Assembly (NCBI GenBank): GCA_024693845.1
Contig: JAILKJ010000081.1
Coordinates: 38,249-102,248, forward strand
DNA length: 64,000 nt
Direction: 5' to 3'
Source of the DNA: Lachnospiraceae bacterium
Lineage (GTDB): Bacteria > Bacillota > Clostridia > Lachnospirales > Lachnospiraceae
A model generated the notes under the pieces. That model saw only the letters and a program-made list of their open reading frames with translations, was not told the origin of the DNA and did not search any database. Each line of letters opens with the position of its first letter. The stretch's first letter is position 1. Shown piece by piece: positions 9,997-17,666 of the stretch. The translations under genes and the position numbers were made by a program.

Positions 9997-10141
9997 TTTC
10001 GAGGAAGAATTGAAGAAGTTTTATCCCTCACTGGAGGTGGAGGATGCTGCGGATGCCATCCGTCAGCAGGATCTTTCGGATATGGCTGAGGTTATCGTCA
10101 GCATGCTGAAGGATGAGAAACATCGTTCGGATGAGGGTTGA
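9989..10141 (+). CDS. Small acidic protein, unknown function
   Basis: A 50-residue frame (MINFEEELKKFYPSLEVEDA at its start, DEKHRSDEG at its end) beginning 8 bases before the folC stop, i.e. in the ATGA-type overlap typical of translational coupling. AGGATGACGGAGAAG provides a ribosome site. It has no Cys, no signal peptide and no membrane segment; two amphipathic helices are likely. It lies between folC and a zinc-ribbon/TPR membrane protein whose start is 13 bases further on, so all three appear to be one transcript. I do not recognise a named family. Confidence 0.7.
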   Translation: MINFEEELKKFYPSLEVEDAADAIRQQDLSDMAEVIVSMLKDEKHRSDEG

Positions 10142-10154
10142 GGATAAGAGCTGA

Positions 10155-11732
10155 ATGAAGTGCTATAATTGTGATGCCGAGCTGTCCGAGAAGGATTATT
10201 GTACAGCCTGCGGCGCTGACGTGTCAAAATATAAAAAGATCATATACATGTCCCATCGTTTCTATAACGATGGCCTGGAAAAGGCAAATGTCAGAGATCT
10301 GTCAGGTGCTATCGTATCTCTTCGCCAGAGTCTGAAATTTGATAAGACAAATGTTGAGGCCAGAAACCTTTTGGGACTGGTCTATTTTGAGGTGGGAGAC
10401 GTAGTCGGAGCCCTTACCGAATGGGTCATCAGCAAGAACTTCAGAGCCAAGAAGAACCTTGCGGACGATTATATCGAAGCCGTTCAGAGCAATCCTGCCC
10501 GTCTGGATACCATCAATCAGGGTATCAAGAAATACAATCTCGCGCTGCATTACTGTTATCAGGACAGTAAGGATCTGGCAGTGATCCAGCTTAAGAAGGT
10601 CGTGGCGCAGAATCCCAGGTTTTTACAGGCAAGGCTGTTGCTGTCCCTTTTATATCTGGAGGGAGAGCAGTTTTCCCGTGCCAAAAGAGAGCTGAATAAA
10701 GTACTTGAAGTGGATGTGGGCAATACCATGGCCCTGTCTTATATGAAGTATGCCGATCAGATGCTCGGTATCGACGATGAGGAGACCGGCGCAGCTACCG
10801 GTAAGAAGAAAAAGTCGGATCATATCCGGGCAGCCGAGAGCTCCGTTACCTATACCAGCGGCAACGAGATCATCATACAGCCGGCTGATATGAGGGAGCC
10901 CCGGGGAGCATCCTCACTGCTAAATATTCTGATCGGACTGATCATCGGCGTGGCTGTCAGCTACTTTTTGCTGCTGCCGGCCAAGATCCAGTCGGCCAGA
11001 AGCACCATGAATGAGGAGCTGAAGGCCATCAGCGACAATTCCGATACCAAATCCTCGCGGATCACGGAGCTGGAACAGAACGTACAGGCTCTGCAGCAGG
11101 AAAGAGACCAGTTGCAGGCGGCCATCGACGGATATACCGGAGCCAACGGAGAAAATCAGAAATCCGATGCCCTTCTGCAGGCTGCCAAGGATTATCTGAA
11201 CAATCCTGAGGATCATGATACACCTGCCGAGACGATCTATGCCAATATCGACAGGGATTTCGTGGACACCCTGGCTACGGAGGCTTACAGACAGCTGTAC
11301 TACAAGCTGATGAGCCTGGTGGGCCCCTCAACGGCCCAGAAACTCTATGAGAGCGGAAAGAGCTCCATTACCCAGAGCGACTATACGGCTGCGGTGGCAT
11401 CACTGGAGAAGGCCTGGTATTTTTCCATGGCACAGGAAGAACCCGATGCATCCATCCTGCTGGCCCTGGGCAATGCGTATGAGCTTGCGGGACAGAGCGA
11501 TCAGGCCAGATCCACTTATCAGAATATCATAAGTACCTTCCCTGAGTCGGAAGCGGCTTCCAAGGCATCGGCTGCTTTGGACGGAGAGGCTCCGACGACG
11601 ACGGAGGAGACCACAACGCAGGAGGAACAGCCCGCGCAGCAGACGGAAGAACAGACTGCGGCAGAGGGAGATGTCCGTAATATGGAAGATGCGGCGGCAG
11701 AGACCACCCAGGTTACGCCGGCGGCAGAATAA
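10155..11732 (+). CDS. Zinc-ribbon and TPR membrane protein
   Basis: 525 residues. A small zinc ribbon at the N-terminus uses C3, C6, C16 and C19 (CYNCDAEL...YCTACG). Residues about 25-220 are TPR-like helical repeats (for example LSGAIVSLRQSLKFDKTNVEA). A single membrane helix follows at about 255-276 (LLNILIGLIIGVAVSYFLLL), then an extracytoplasmic coiled coil (about 280-330), two further TPR-like units (about 400-480) and a Glu/Thr/Gln-rich tail. The layout suggests a cytoplasmic sensor or scaffold tethered to an outside TPR platform. No enzymatic motif. Similar zinc-ribbon/TPR proteins are common in Lachnospiraceae but are uncharacterised. Confidence 0.75.
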   Translation: MKCYNCDAELSEKDYCTACGADVSKYKKIIYMSHRFYNDGLEKANVRDLSGAIVSLRQSLKFDKTNVEARNLLGLVYFEVGDVVGALTEWVISKNFRAKKNLADDYIEAVQSNPARLDTINQGIKKYNLALHYCYQDSKDLAVIQLKKVVAQNPRFLQARLLLSLLYLEGEQFSRAKRELNKVLEVDVGNTMALSYMKYADQMLGIDDEETGAATGKKKKSDHIRAAESSVTYTSGNEIIIQPADMREPRGASSLLNILIGLIIGVAVSYFLLLPAKIQSARSTMNEELKAISDNSDTKSSRITELEQNVQALQQERDQLQAAIDGYTGANGENQKSDALLQAAKDYLNNPEDHDTPAETIYANIDRDFVDTLATEAYRQLYYKLMSLVGPSTAQKLYESGKSSITQSDYTAAVASLEKAWYFSMAQEEPDASILLALGNAYELAGQSDQARSTYQNIISTFPESEAASKASAALDGEAPTTTEETTTQEEQPAQQTEEQTAAEGDVRNMEDAAAETTQVTPAAE

Positions 11733-11756
11733 ATCAGACAGAAAAGAGGTTTTATC

Positions 11757-13163
11757 ATGGGAGGCTTTTTCGGTGTTGCTTCAAAGCAGGATTGCGTATT
11801 TGATCTGTTTTTCGGGATCGATTACCATTCGCACCTCGGTACCAGACGCGGCGGTATGACGGTGTTCGGGGAGGCCGGCTTCGAAAGGGCCATCCATAAT
11901 ATCGAGAATTCCCCCTTCAGGACCAAATTTGATAAAGACGTTAACGAAATGAAAGGCTGGATGGGAATCGGATGTATCTCCGATTATGAACCCCAGCCCC
12001 TTTTGATACGTTCCCATCACGGAACCTATGCCCTGACCACGGTCAGCAAGATCAATAATGTGGAGGAGCTGACAAAGCAGCTGTTCCAGATCGGACATGC
12101 CCATTTCATGGAAATGAGCAGCGGTGAGATCAATGCCACGGAGCTGGTGGCGGCTCTGATCAACCAGAAGGACAATCTGGTGGACGGTATCCGCTATGCC
12201 CTTGAGGCGGTGGACGGATCCCTTTCCCTGCTGCTTTTGAATGAAAAGGGCATTTACTGTGCCCGGGACAGATACGGAAGAACCCCTGTGGTGGTCGGCA
12301 AGAAGGACGATGCCTTCTGTGCATCTTTCGAAAGCTTTGCCTACCGGAACCTGGGCTATTCCGATTACAAGGAGCTGGGCCCCGGCGAGATCGCAGTCAT
12401 GACACCGGAGAACTGCGTCACCCTGGTCAAGCCCGGCAACGAGATGAAGATCTGTACCTTCCTGTGGATCTATTACGGTTATCCCTCCAGCAGCTACGAA
12501 GGGATCAACGTGGAAGAGATGCGTTACCGCTGCGGCGCCAAAATGGCTGAGAGAGATAACGTGAAGCCCGATATCGTAGCGGGAGTTCCGGATTCCGGAA
12601 CCGCCCACGCCGTGGGGTATGCCAATGCATCCGGCATTCCCTTTTCCAGACCTTTTATCAAGTATACGCCCACCTGGCCCAGGTCCTTTATGCCTACCAT
12701 GCAGGAGAAGCGTAATCTTATTGCCAAGATGAAGCTTTTGGCGGTTCAGGAGCTGATCAAGGGTAAGAAGCTTCTGCTGATAGACGATTCCATCGTCCGG
12801 GGCACCCAGCTTCGTGAAACCACGGAATATCTGTTTGAGAGCGGCGCCGAGGAAGTGCATATCAGACCGGCCTGCCCGCCGCTGCTGTTTGGTTGCAAGT
12901 ACCTGAATTTCTCCCGTTCTTCCTCAGAGATGGATCTGATCACCAGACGTGTGATCGAGCGTCTTGAGAACGGAAACGTTACCAGGGAGGTTCTGGCCGA
13001 GTATGCGGATCCCGAATCCGAGAAGTACGAGCAGATGATCGAGGAGATCCGTAAGGAACTGAAGTTTACCAGCCTGCGTTTCAACAGACTGGATGATATG
13101 ATCGAGGCCACCGGCCTTGAAAAATGCAAGCTCTGCACCTATTGCTGGGACGGGGCCGAATAA
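11757..13163 (+). CDS. PurF-like amidophosphoribosyltransferase paralogue with dead glutaminase domain
   Basis: 468 residues. The phosphoribosyltransferase half is well preserved: PRPP loop LLLIDDSIVRGTQ (D343, D344), VAGVPDSGTAHAVGYA, and a C-terminal CKLCTYCWDG (C457, C460, C463) that corresponds to the Fe-S ligand pair of clostridial/Bacillus PurF. The N-terminal Ntn-hydrolase half is degenerate. The catalytic Cys that should follow Met is Gly (MGGFFGV instead of MCGIFG), the HVRYST block is replaced by GCISDYEPQPL, and the HNGN block by ALTTVSKINN. So it should not hydrolyse glutamine. It may use free ammonia, another amine, or act as a regulator. AGAGG precedes the ATG. It heads an apparent operon with a DUF1846 gene and trpF. 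Commonly such genes are labelled purF; I would not. Confidence 0.85.
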   Translation: MGGFFGVASKQDCVFDLFFGIDYHSHLGTRRGGMTVFGEAGFERAIHNIENSPFRTKFDKDVNEMKGWMGIGCISDYEPQPLLIRSHHGTYALTTVSKINNVEELTKQLFQIGHAHFMEMSSGEINATELVAALINQKDNLVDGIRYALEAVDGSLSLLLLNEKGIYCARDRYGRTPVVVGKKDDAFCASFESFAYRNLGYSDYKELGPGEIAVMTPENCVTLVKPGNEMKICTFLWIYYGYPSSSYEGINVEEMRYRCGAKMAERDNVKPDIVAGVPDSGTAHAVGYANASGIPFSRPFIKYTPTWPRSFMPTMQEKRNLIAKMKLLAVQELIKGKKLLLIDDSIVRGTQLRETTEYLFESGAEEVHIRPACPPLLFGCKYLNFSRSSSEMDLITRRVIERLENGNVTREVLAEYADPESEKYEQMIEEIRKELKFTSLRFNRLDDMIEATGLEKCKLCTYCWDGAE

Positions 13164-13174
13164 AGGGGTAAGAT

Positions 13175-14659
13175 ATGACTAAGATCGGATTTGATAATGA
13201 GAAATACCTTGAGATACAGTCCAAGCACATCCTTGAGAGGATCGGACAATTCGGCGACAAGCTGTATCTTGAGTTCGGGGGCAAGCTTTTTGACGACTAC
13301 CATGCCTCCAGAGTCCTGCCCGGCTTTCATCCCGATTCCAAGATCCAGATGCTCAAGCAGCTCAAAGACAGGACCGAGATCATCATCGTCATCAGTGCGG
13401 GTGATATTGAGAAAAATAAAGTCCGCGGGGATATCGGCATCACCTACGATATGGATGTTCTGCGTCTGGTGGATGCCTTTACCAACAACGGTCTGTATGT
13501 GGGAAGTGTAGTACTGACCCGCTTTGCCGGTCAGCCCTCCGCCGTGGCCTACGAGAAGAAGCTGAAAGCCCTCGGCATGAAAGTGTATCGTCATTATCCC
13601 ATCGAGGGATATCCTTCCAATATTTCTCTGATCGTCAGCGACGAGGGATACGGAAAGAACGATTATATCGAGACCACGAGACCGCTTGTGGTCGTAACGG
13701 CACCGGGTCCGGGCAGCGGCAAGATGGCCACCTGCCTTTCCCAGCTATATCACGAGCAGAAGAGAGGTGTGAAGGCAGGATATGCCAAGTTCGAGACCTT
13801 CCCCATCTGGAACATCCCCCTCAATCATCCCGTGAACCTGGCCTATGAGGCGGCCACGGCTGATCTGAACGATATCAACATGATCGACCCCTTCCATCTG
13901 GAAGCATACGGCGAGACGGTTGTCAACTATAACAGAGATGTAGAGGTCTTCCCTGTTCTGAAGACCATGTTTGAAAAGATCTCCTCCACCTGTCCCTACC
14001 AGTCCCCCACCGATATGGGCGTGAATATGGCAGGCTACTGTATCGTGGATGACGAGATCACCTCCGCTGCGGCCCGCCAGGAGATCATCCGGCGCTTCTA
14101 TGAAGCCCAGTGTGACAAGAGAAAAGGCAACGCCGGCGACAGCCCCATCCATAAGATCGAGCTCCTTATGGAAAAAGCCGGTATTTCGGTAGGAGACAGA
14201 CCGGTGGTCAAGGCTGCCAATATCAGGAGTGAAGAGACCGGCGGACCCGCTGCGGCCATTGAAATGCCGGACGGATCCATCATCACCGGTAAGACCTCTA
14301 CGCTTCTGGGAGCTTCCTCGGCCATGCTGCTGAACGCTCTGAAAGCGCTGGCAGGCATTGCGGACGACGTTAAGCTCATCTCCCCTACGGTGATCGAGCC
14401 TATCATGGATATGAAGGTCAGATACCTTCGTAACCACAATCCGCTTCTGCATTTGGATGAGATCCTCATTGCCCTTTCCATTGAGGCAGTGACCAATGAG
14501 GAAGCCAAGAAAGCCTTTGACCAGCTCCCCATGCTTGAGGGGCTTGAGGCCCATTCCTCCGTGATCCTGTCGCAGGTGGATGTGAGCGTGTTCAAAAAGC
14601 TGGGTATCAGGCTGACCTGCGAACCCCAGTACCAGAATAAAAAGCTTTATCATAACTGA
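13175..14659 (+). CDS. DUF1846 family protein
   Basis: 494 residues matching the DUF1846 family throughout: the opening IGFDNEKYLEIQSKHILERI, LYLEFGGKLFDDYHASRVLPGF, and VVVTAPGPGSGKMATCLSQLYHE, which resembles a nucleotide-binding loop (GPGSGK). Solved family members show a Rossmann-like N-terminal part, but no reaction has been settled to my knowledge. It begins 11 bases after the PurF-like gene and ends one base before the trpF start, so the three genes are surely co-transcribed. The GPGSGK loop suggests ATP or GTP use, perhaps in activation of a small molecule made with phosphoribosyl chemistry; this is inference. Confidence 0.88.
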   Translation: MTKIGFDNEKYLEIQSKHILERIGQFGDKLYLEFGGKLFDDYHASRVLPGFHPDSKIQMLKQLKDRTEIIIVISAGDIEKNKVRGDIGITYDMDVLRLVDAFTNNGLYVGSVVLTRFAGQPSAVAYEKKLKALGMKVYRHYPIEGYPSNISLIVSDEGYGKNDYIETTRPLVVVTAPGPGSGKMATCLSQLYHEQKRGVKAGYAKFETFPIWNIPLNHPVNLAYEAATADLNDINMIDPFHLEAYGETVVNYNRDVEVFPVLKTMFEKISSTCPYQSPTDMGVNMAGYCIVDDEITSAAARQEIIRRFYEAQCDKRKGNAGDSPIHKIELLMEKAGISVGDRPVVKAANIRSEETGGPAAAIEMPDGSIITGKTSTLLGASSAMLLNALKALAGIADDVKLISPTVIEPIMDMKVRYLRNHNPLLHLDEILIALSIEAVTNEEAKKAFDQLPMLEGLEAHSSVILSQVDVSVFKKLGIRLTCEPQYQNKKLYHN

Positions 14660-14660
14660 T

Positions 14661-15293
14661 ATGACGAAGATCAAGATCTGCGGATTGACCGATCCGAAAG
14701 AAGCGGAATACATTAACCGAAACGGTGTGGAATTTGTGGGAAACGTGCTCTTTTTTGAAAAGAGCAAGAGGAACATCACTGTTGAGCGCGCCGTGAGCAT
14801 CCACAGGGAACTGGAAAAGGGGATCCTGAAGGTGGCTGTTGTGGTATCGCCCACTCCGGATCAGGTCCTTGCCATCGAGGATGCGGGGTTTGATCTGATC
14901 CAGATCCACGGAACGCTTCCGGGAGAGGATTTTTTACAAAGGAACGGGATCGGTGTGATCCGTGCCTTTAACGGAGAGGACAGATCCGAGCTTGCGATCT
15001 GCAGGGAAAGTGACAGGATACGGGGCGTTTTATGGGACGCACCCCTGCCGGGCAGTGGGAAGCTTTCCGACTGGTCCGGTTTTGAGACCTTCCGCAGAAA
15101 CCTGGGAGAGGAAAAGACGGTATTCCTTGCCGGCGGTCTGAATCCCGGTAACGTGGGTGAGGCTGTCAGGATCCTGCAGCCCGATGTGGTGGATGTTTCC
15201 TCGGGAGTGGAGTATCCGGACAGACCGGGGAAGGACCCGGCCAGAGTAGACGCCTTCGTCGCGGCGGTGAAAAATGCCGTTGCACTTTTATGA
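14661..15293 (+). CDS. trpF: Phosphoribosylanthranilate isomerase (orphan)
   Basis: 210 residues, TIM barrel, normal TrpF length. The opening TKIKICGLTDPKEA contains the catalytic Cys (KICG), and the later GVLWDAPLPGSGK supplies the general-acid Asp; LAGGLNPGNVGEAV and VDVSSGVE form the phosphate site. It isomerises N-phosphoribosyl-anthranilate in tryptophan synthesis, but no other trp gene is in the window. The start is one base past the DUF1846 stop, so it is translationally coupled to a PurF-like/DUF1846 pair rather than to a trp operon. A strong terminator follows. Confidence 0.9.
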   Translation: MTKIKICGLTDPKEAEYINRNGVEFVGNVLFFEKSKRNITVERAVSIHRELEKGILKVAVVVSPTPDQVLAIEDAGFDLIQIHGTLPGEDFLQRNGIGVIRAFNGEDRSELAICRESDRIRGVLWDAPLPGSGKLSDWSGFETFRRNLGEEKTVFLAGGLNPGNVGEAVRILQPDVVDVSSGVEYPDRPGKDPARVDAFVAAVKNAVALL

Positions 15294-15310
15294 TATTCAT
15301 GTTACACTCT

Positions 15311-15350
15311 ACCTGAGCGTGATTCCGCGGAACATGCATCAGGTTTTTTT
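15311..15350 (+). terminator. Intrinsic terminator after trpF
   Basis: ACCTGA...TCAGGT closing stem with an inner GCGTG/CATGC and TTCC/GGAA stem, followed by seven T. It closes the PurF-like/DUF1846/trpF unit. Confidence 0.88.
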
Positions 15351-15543
15351 CTTCAAGTACAGACGGATTTTCGTACGGACAGGACTGATAAAGCCTGTAT
15401 CGGAAAGGAAAGCCGGAAGGTCCCGTATGGGAAGAGAGAAGATGATGCAGGCGGATTGCCTGTTTTTTTTGCGGGTATACTCCGGCGGAGCGCCAACTGA
15501 CGGACAGGTCCGAAGGACCATCTAACAGAAGGAGGAAAACATT
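15351..15543 (+). promoter_or_regulatory. Structured leader with attenuator upstream of the ECF S-component gene
   Basis: The leader contains a hairpin ACAGG/CCTGT (15379-15383 with 15394-15398), a GC-rich segment, GGTCCC...GGGAAGAGAGAAGATG (15419 onward), and an intrinsic terminator CAGGC-GGATT-GCCTG with eight T at 15447-15470, about 75 bases before the gene. GCCTG at 15393-15397 can alternatively pair with the terminator's CAGGC arm, giving an antiterminator option. A further GGTCC-GAA-GGACC hairpin lies just before the AAGGAGG ribosome site. This is the architecture of a riboswitch or attenuator. The 3' part resembles the FMN riboswitch 3' strand, but the GGGCAGGG core of that class is absent, so no class is assigned. 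Confidence 0.55.
15447..15470 (+). terminator. Leader (attenuator) terminator upstream of the ECF gene
   Basis: Stem CAGGC/GCCTG with loop GGATT and a run of eight T. It sits between a structured RNA segment and the coding region, so it would control read-through. Confidence 0.75.
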
Positions 15544-16206
15544 ATGAAAAACAATCAAAACAAGACACTCTACATGGTTCAGCTTGCGCTGATGGCAGCC
15601 ATCACCCTGCTGATGGCTCTTACGCCCCTGGGCTACATCAAGACCCCCGTGCTTTCCGTAACGCTTTTGACGGTTCCCGTGGCAGTGGCTGCGATCCTGC
15701 TGGGTCCCGTAGGCGGCGTTGTCTGCGGCTTTGCTTTCGGTATGACAAGCTTTGTCAATGCTCTGATGGGTACCGGTTCGGTGCTTCTGATGGGTCTTCT
15801 GCAGATCAACCCCTTCCTGACCTTCGTGGTAGCGGTAGTTGCCAGGGTTCTGGTAGGTCTGTTTACCGGACTGATCTTCAAGGGGCTGTACAAAGGTGAG
15901 AAGACAAGGCCCATCTCCTATTTTGTGGCGTCTCTCTGCTGCCCCCTTTTGAACACCATCCTGTTCATGGGATTTTTGATGCTGTTCTTCTTCAACTCCC
16001 CGGCTATCCAGGCCAGCGCCGAGAAGTTCGGAACCCATAATCCGCTGCTTCTGGTGATCCTCATGGTGGGTGTCCAGGGTGCCATCGAGGCAGGGGTCTG
16101 CTTTGTGATCGCAAGTGCGGTATCCAAGGTACTTCATGTGGTCCTGCTGAAAAACGGCTCCATCAAAAATGATGCGGTCAAGGACGCTTCGCAGCAGGAG
16201 GCGTAA
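15544..16206 (+). CDS. ECF transporter S component, pantothenate-like
   Basis: 220 residues, about six membrane helices. The N-terminal ALMAAITLLMALTPLGYIK and the next helix LGPVGGVVCGFAFGMTSF carry the ECF S-component fold of the PF12822 type, which includes the pantothenate (PanT-like) carriers. It would bind a vitamin-like substrate outside and pair with a shared EcfAA'T energy module encoded elsewhere. The substrate is not certain from sequence. AAGGAGG precedes the ATG. A leader with an attenuator precedes the gene and a terminator follows it, so it is a single-gene unit, probably controlled by substrate supply. Confidence 0.8.
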   Translation: MKNNQNKTLYMVQLALMAAITLLMALTPLGYIKTPVLSVTLLTVPVAVAAILLGPVGGVVCGFAFGMTSFVNALMGTGSVLLMGLLQINPFLTFVVAVVARVLVGLFTGLIFKGLYKGEKTRPISYFVASLCCPLLNTILFMGFLMLFFFNSPAIQASAEKFGTHNPLLLVILMVGVQGAIEAGVCFVIASAVSKVLHVVLLKNGSIKNDAVKDASQQEA

Positions 16207-16228
16207 GACGTTCAAACCTCAGAAAAAC

Positions 16229-16260
16229 AAAGGGCTTCGGGAATCCGGAGCCCTTTTCCT
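16229..16260 (+). terminator. Intrinsic terminator after the ECF gene
   Basis: AAAGGGCTTCGG / TCCGGAGCCCTTT stem with a GAA loop, ending in TTTTCC. Confidence 0.85.
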
Positions 16261-16276
16261 TTTCCGAGTAAAACCC

Positions 16277-16305
16277 TTGCAAGCACATGGCTGAAATGGT
16301 ACAAT
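16277..16305 (+). promoter_or_regulatory. Promoter of the Nudix-pyrF-pyrE unit
   Basis: TTGCAA (16277-16282), 17-base spacer, TACAAT (16300-16305), about 25 bases before the start codon. No PyrR-type attenuator is visible. Confidence 0.7.
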
Positions 16306-16329
16306 AAAAAGCGTGATTGGAGGGCAAAT

Positions 16330-16728
16330 ATGAATTCTCTTTTTGTCAATATCAAGGCGATCGTGGAGCAGAAAGGACAGTATCTCGTTCTGAAGCACTG
16401 GGTGGATGACCGGATCGTGGAACCCTATTCCTGGGAGTTTATCGATACGGAGCTGGAGAAGGGGGAAAGCCCCGAACAGGCAGCCATCAGAGCCGTGACG
16501 GACAATACCGGCATTCAGGGAGAGGTTGTCAAGATCCTGTATGCTTGGAGTAATATGCTCGGAGACAGACAGCTGGTGGGCATCGCCTATCTTTTGCATC
16601 TCTCGGAGGAGAACCCGACTATCAGTATCGGCGAGGAGTACTGCGGATATGAGTGGATCAGCGCCGATGATTTTGAAGACTACATCGATAACCGGAACGT
16701 GATCCGGGATATCAGGAAAAATCTATAG
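16330..16728 (+). CDS. Nudix-fold protein with degenerate catalytic box
   Basis: 132 residues with the Nudix fold order: beta strands around FVNIKAIVEQKGQYLVLKHW, the SWEFIDTELEKGESPEQAA helix lead-in, and a C-terminal EYCGYEWISADDF. The catalytic helix should read R-E-U-X-E-E-X-G-U but reads R54-A55-V56-T57-D58-N59-T60-G61-I62. The metal-binding Glu residues are thus replaced by Ala, Asp and Asn, so ordinary Mg-dependent pyrophosphohydrolysis is doubtful. It could be a ligand-binding or regulatory Nudix protein. It is 14 bases upstream of pyrF and shares its transcript, which may hint at a pyrimidine-nucleotide ligand. GGAGGGC precedes the ATG. Confidence 0.8.
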   Translation: MNSLFVNIKAIVEQKGQYLVLKHWVDDRIVEPYSWEFIDTELEKGESPEQAAIRAVTDNTGIQGEVVKILYAWSNMLGDRQLVGIAYLLHLSEENPTISIGEEYCGYEWISADDFEDYIDNRNVIRDIRKNL

Positions 16729-16742
16729 ATACGGAGAATGAC

Positions 16743-17666
16743 ATGATCAACAAACTGGTTAGCAAGATCAAGAAGACCGAGGCTCCCATCGTTGTGGGCC
16801 TGGATCCCATGCCCGGATTCATCCCGGAATATATCCTGAAGGAATCCTTTGATAAATACGGACAGACGCCCGAAGGCATGGCGGATGCTTTTTTTGAGTT
16901 TAACAAGGGCATCATCGATGCTGTCTGTGACCTTGTTCCCGCAGTTAAACCCCAGATCGCCATGTACGAGCAGCTGGGGCTGGCCGGACTTGCGGCTTTC
17001 GATATGACGGTTCGTTACTGCAAGCAAAAGGATCTTGTGGTGATCGGGGACGTTAAGCGGGGAGATATCGGTTCCACATCGGCGGCTTATGCTACGGGGC
17101 ATCTTGGCAAAGTGAAGATCGGTTCGGGATTTTTTGCCGGTTTTGATGAGGACTTTGCGACGGTCAATCCTTACCTGGGATCCGACGGCATCAAGCCTTT
17201 TGTGGATGTTTGCAGAGAATATAAGAAGGGCATTTTTGTCCTGGTAAAAACCTCAAACCCCTCCAGCGGCGAGTTCCAGGATCGCGAGATCGACGGAAAG
17301 CCTCTGTATGAGCATGTGGGAGAGGCAGTGGATAAATGGGGAAGTGAGCTCATGGGCGATGACTACAGCTACGTGGGTGCCGTTGTGGGAGCAACCTACC
17401 CCGAGATGGGCAAAAAGCTCAGAGGGATCATGCCCAAGGCCTATATCCTGGTACCGGGCTACGGTGCACAGGGCGGAACGGGCAAGGACCTGGCGGGCTT
17501 TTTTGACAAGGACGGGCTGGGAGCCATCGTCAATTCTTCCCGGGGGATCATCGCAGCATGGCAGAAGGATCCCTACAAGGAGAAGTTTTCCGAGAGAGAA
17601 TACGCAGATGCGGCCAGAGCAGCCGTACTCGATATGAAGGAGGATATCAACAGTGCAATCCTATAA
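16743..17666 (+). CDS. pyrF: Orotidine 5'-phosphate decarboxylase, type 2
   Basis: 307 residues, the longer type-2 form. It converts OMP to UMP, the last step of de novo pyrimidine synthesis. The catalytic Asp/Lys cluster is in VVIGDVKRGDIGSTS (about residues 100-112), with VGLDPMPGF near the start and GYGAQGGT in the phosphate-gripper region. The stop overlaps the pyrE start by 14 bases, so the two are coupled. Confidence 0.96.
   Translation: MINKLVSKIKKTEAPIVVGLDPMPGFIPEYILKESFDKYGQTPEGMADAFFEFNKGIIDAVCDLVPAVKPQIAMYEQLGLAGLAAFDMTVRYCKQKDLVVIGDVKRGDIGSTSAAYATGHLGKVKIGSGFFAGFDEDFATVNPYLGSDGIKPFVDVCREYKKGIFVLVKTSNPSSGEFQDREIDGKPLYEHVGEAVDKWGSELMGDDYSYVGAVVGATYPEMGKKLRGIMPKAYILVPGYGAQGGTGKDLAGFFDKDGLGAIVNSSRGIIAAWQKDPYKEKFSEREYADAARAAVLDMKEDINSAIL

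Noticed and set aside
11757..13163. Ordinary purF
   Set aside because: The glutaminase nucleophile and supporting blocks are missing, so the plain name would mislead.
15351..15446. FMN riboswitch
   Set aside because: The 3' segment looks similar, but the conserved GGGCAGGGTGAAATTCCC block and the ACCGGCGGT turn are not present, and the downstream carrier does not look like RibU. Kept only as an unassigned structured leader.
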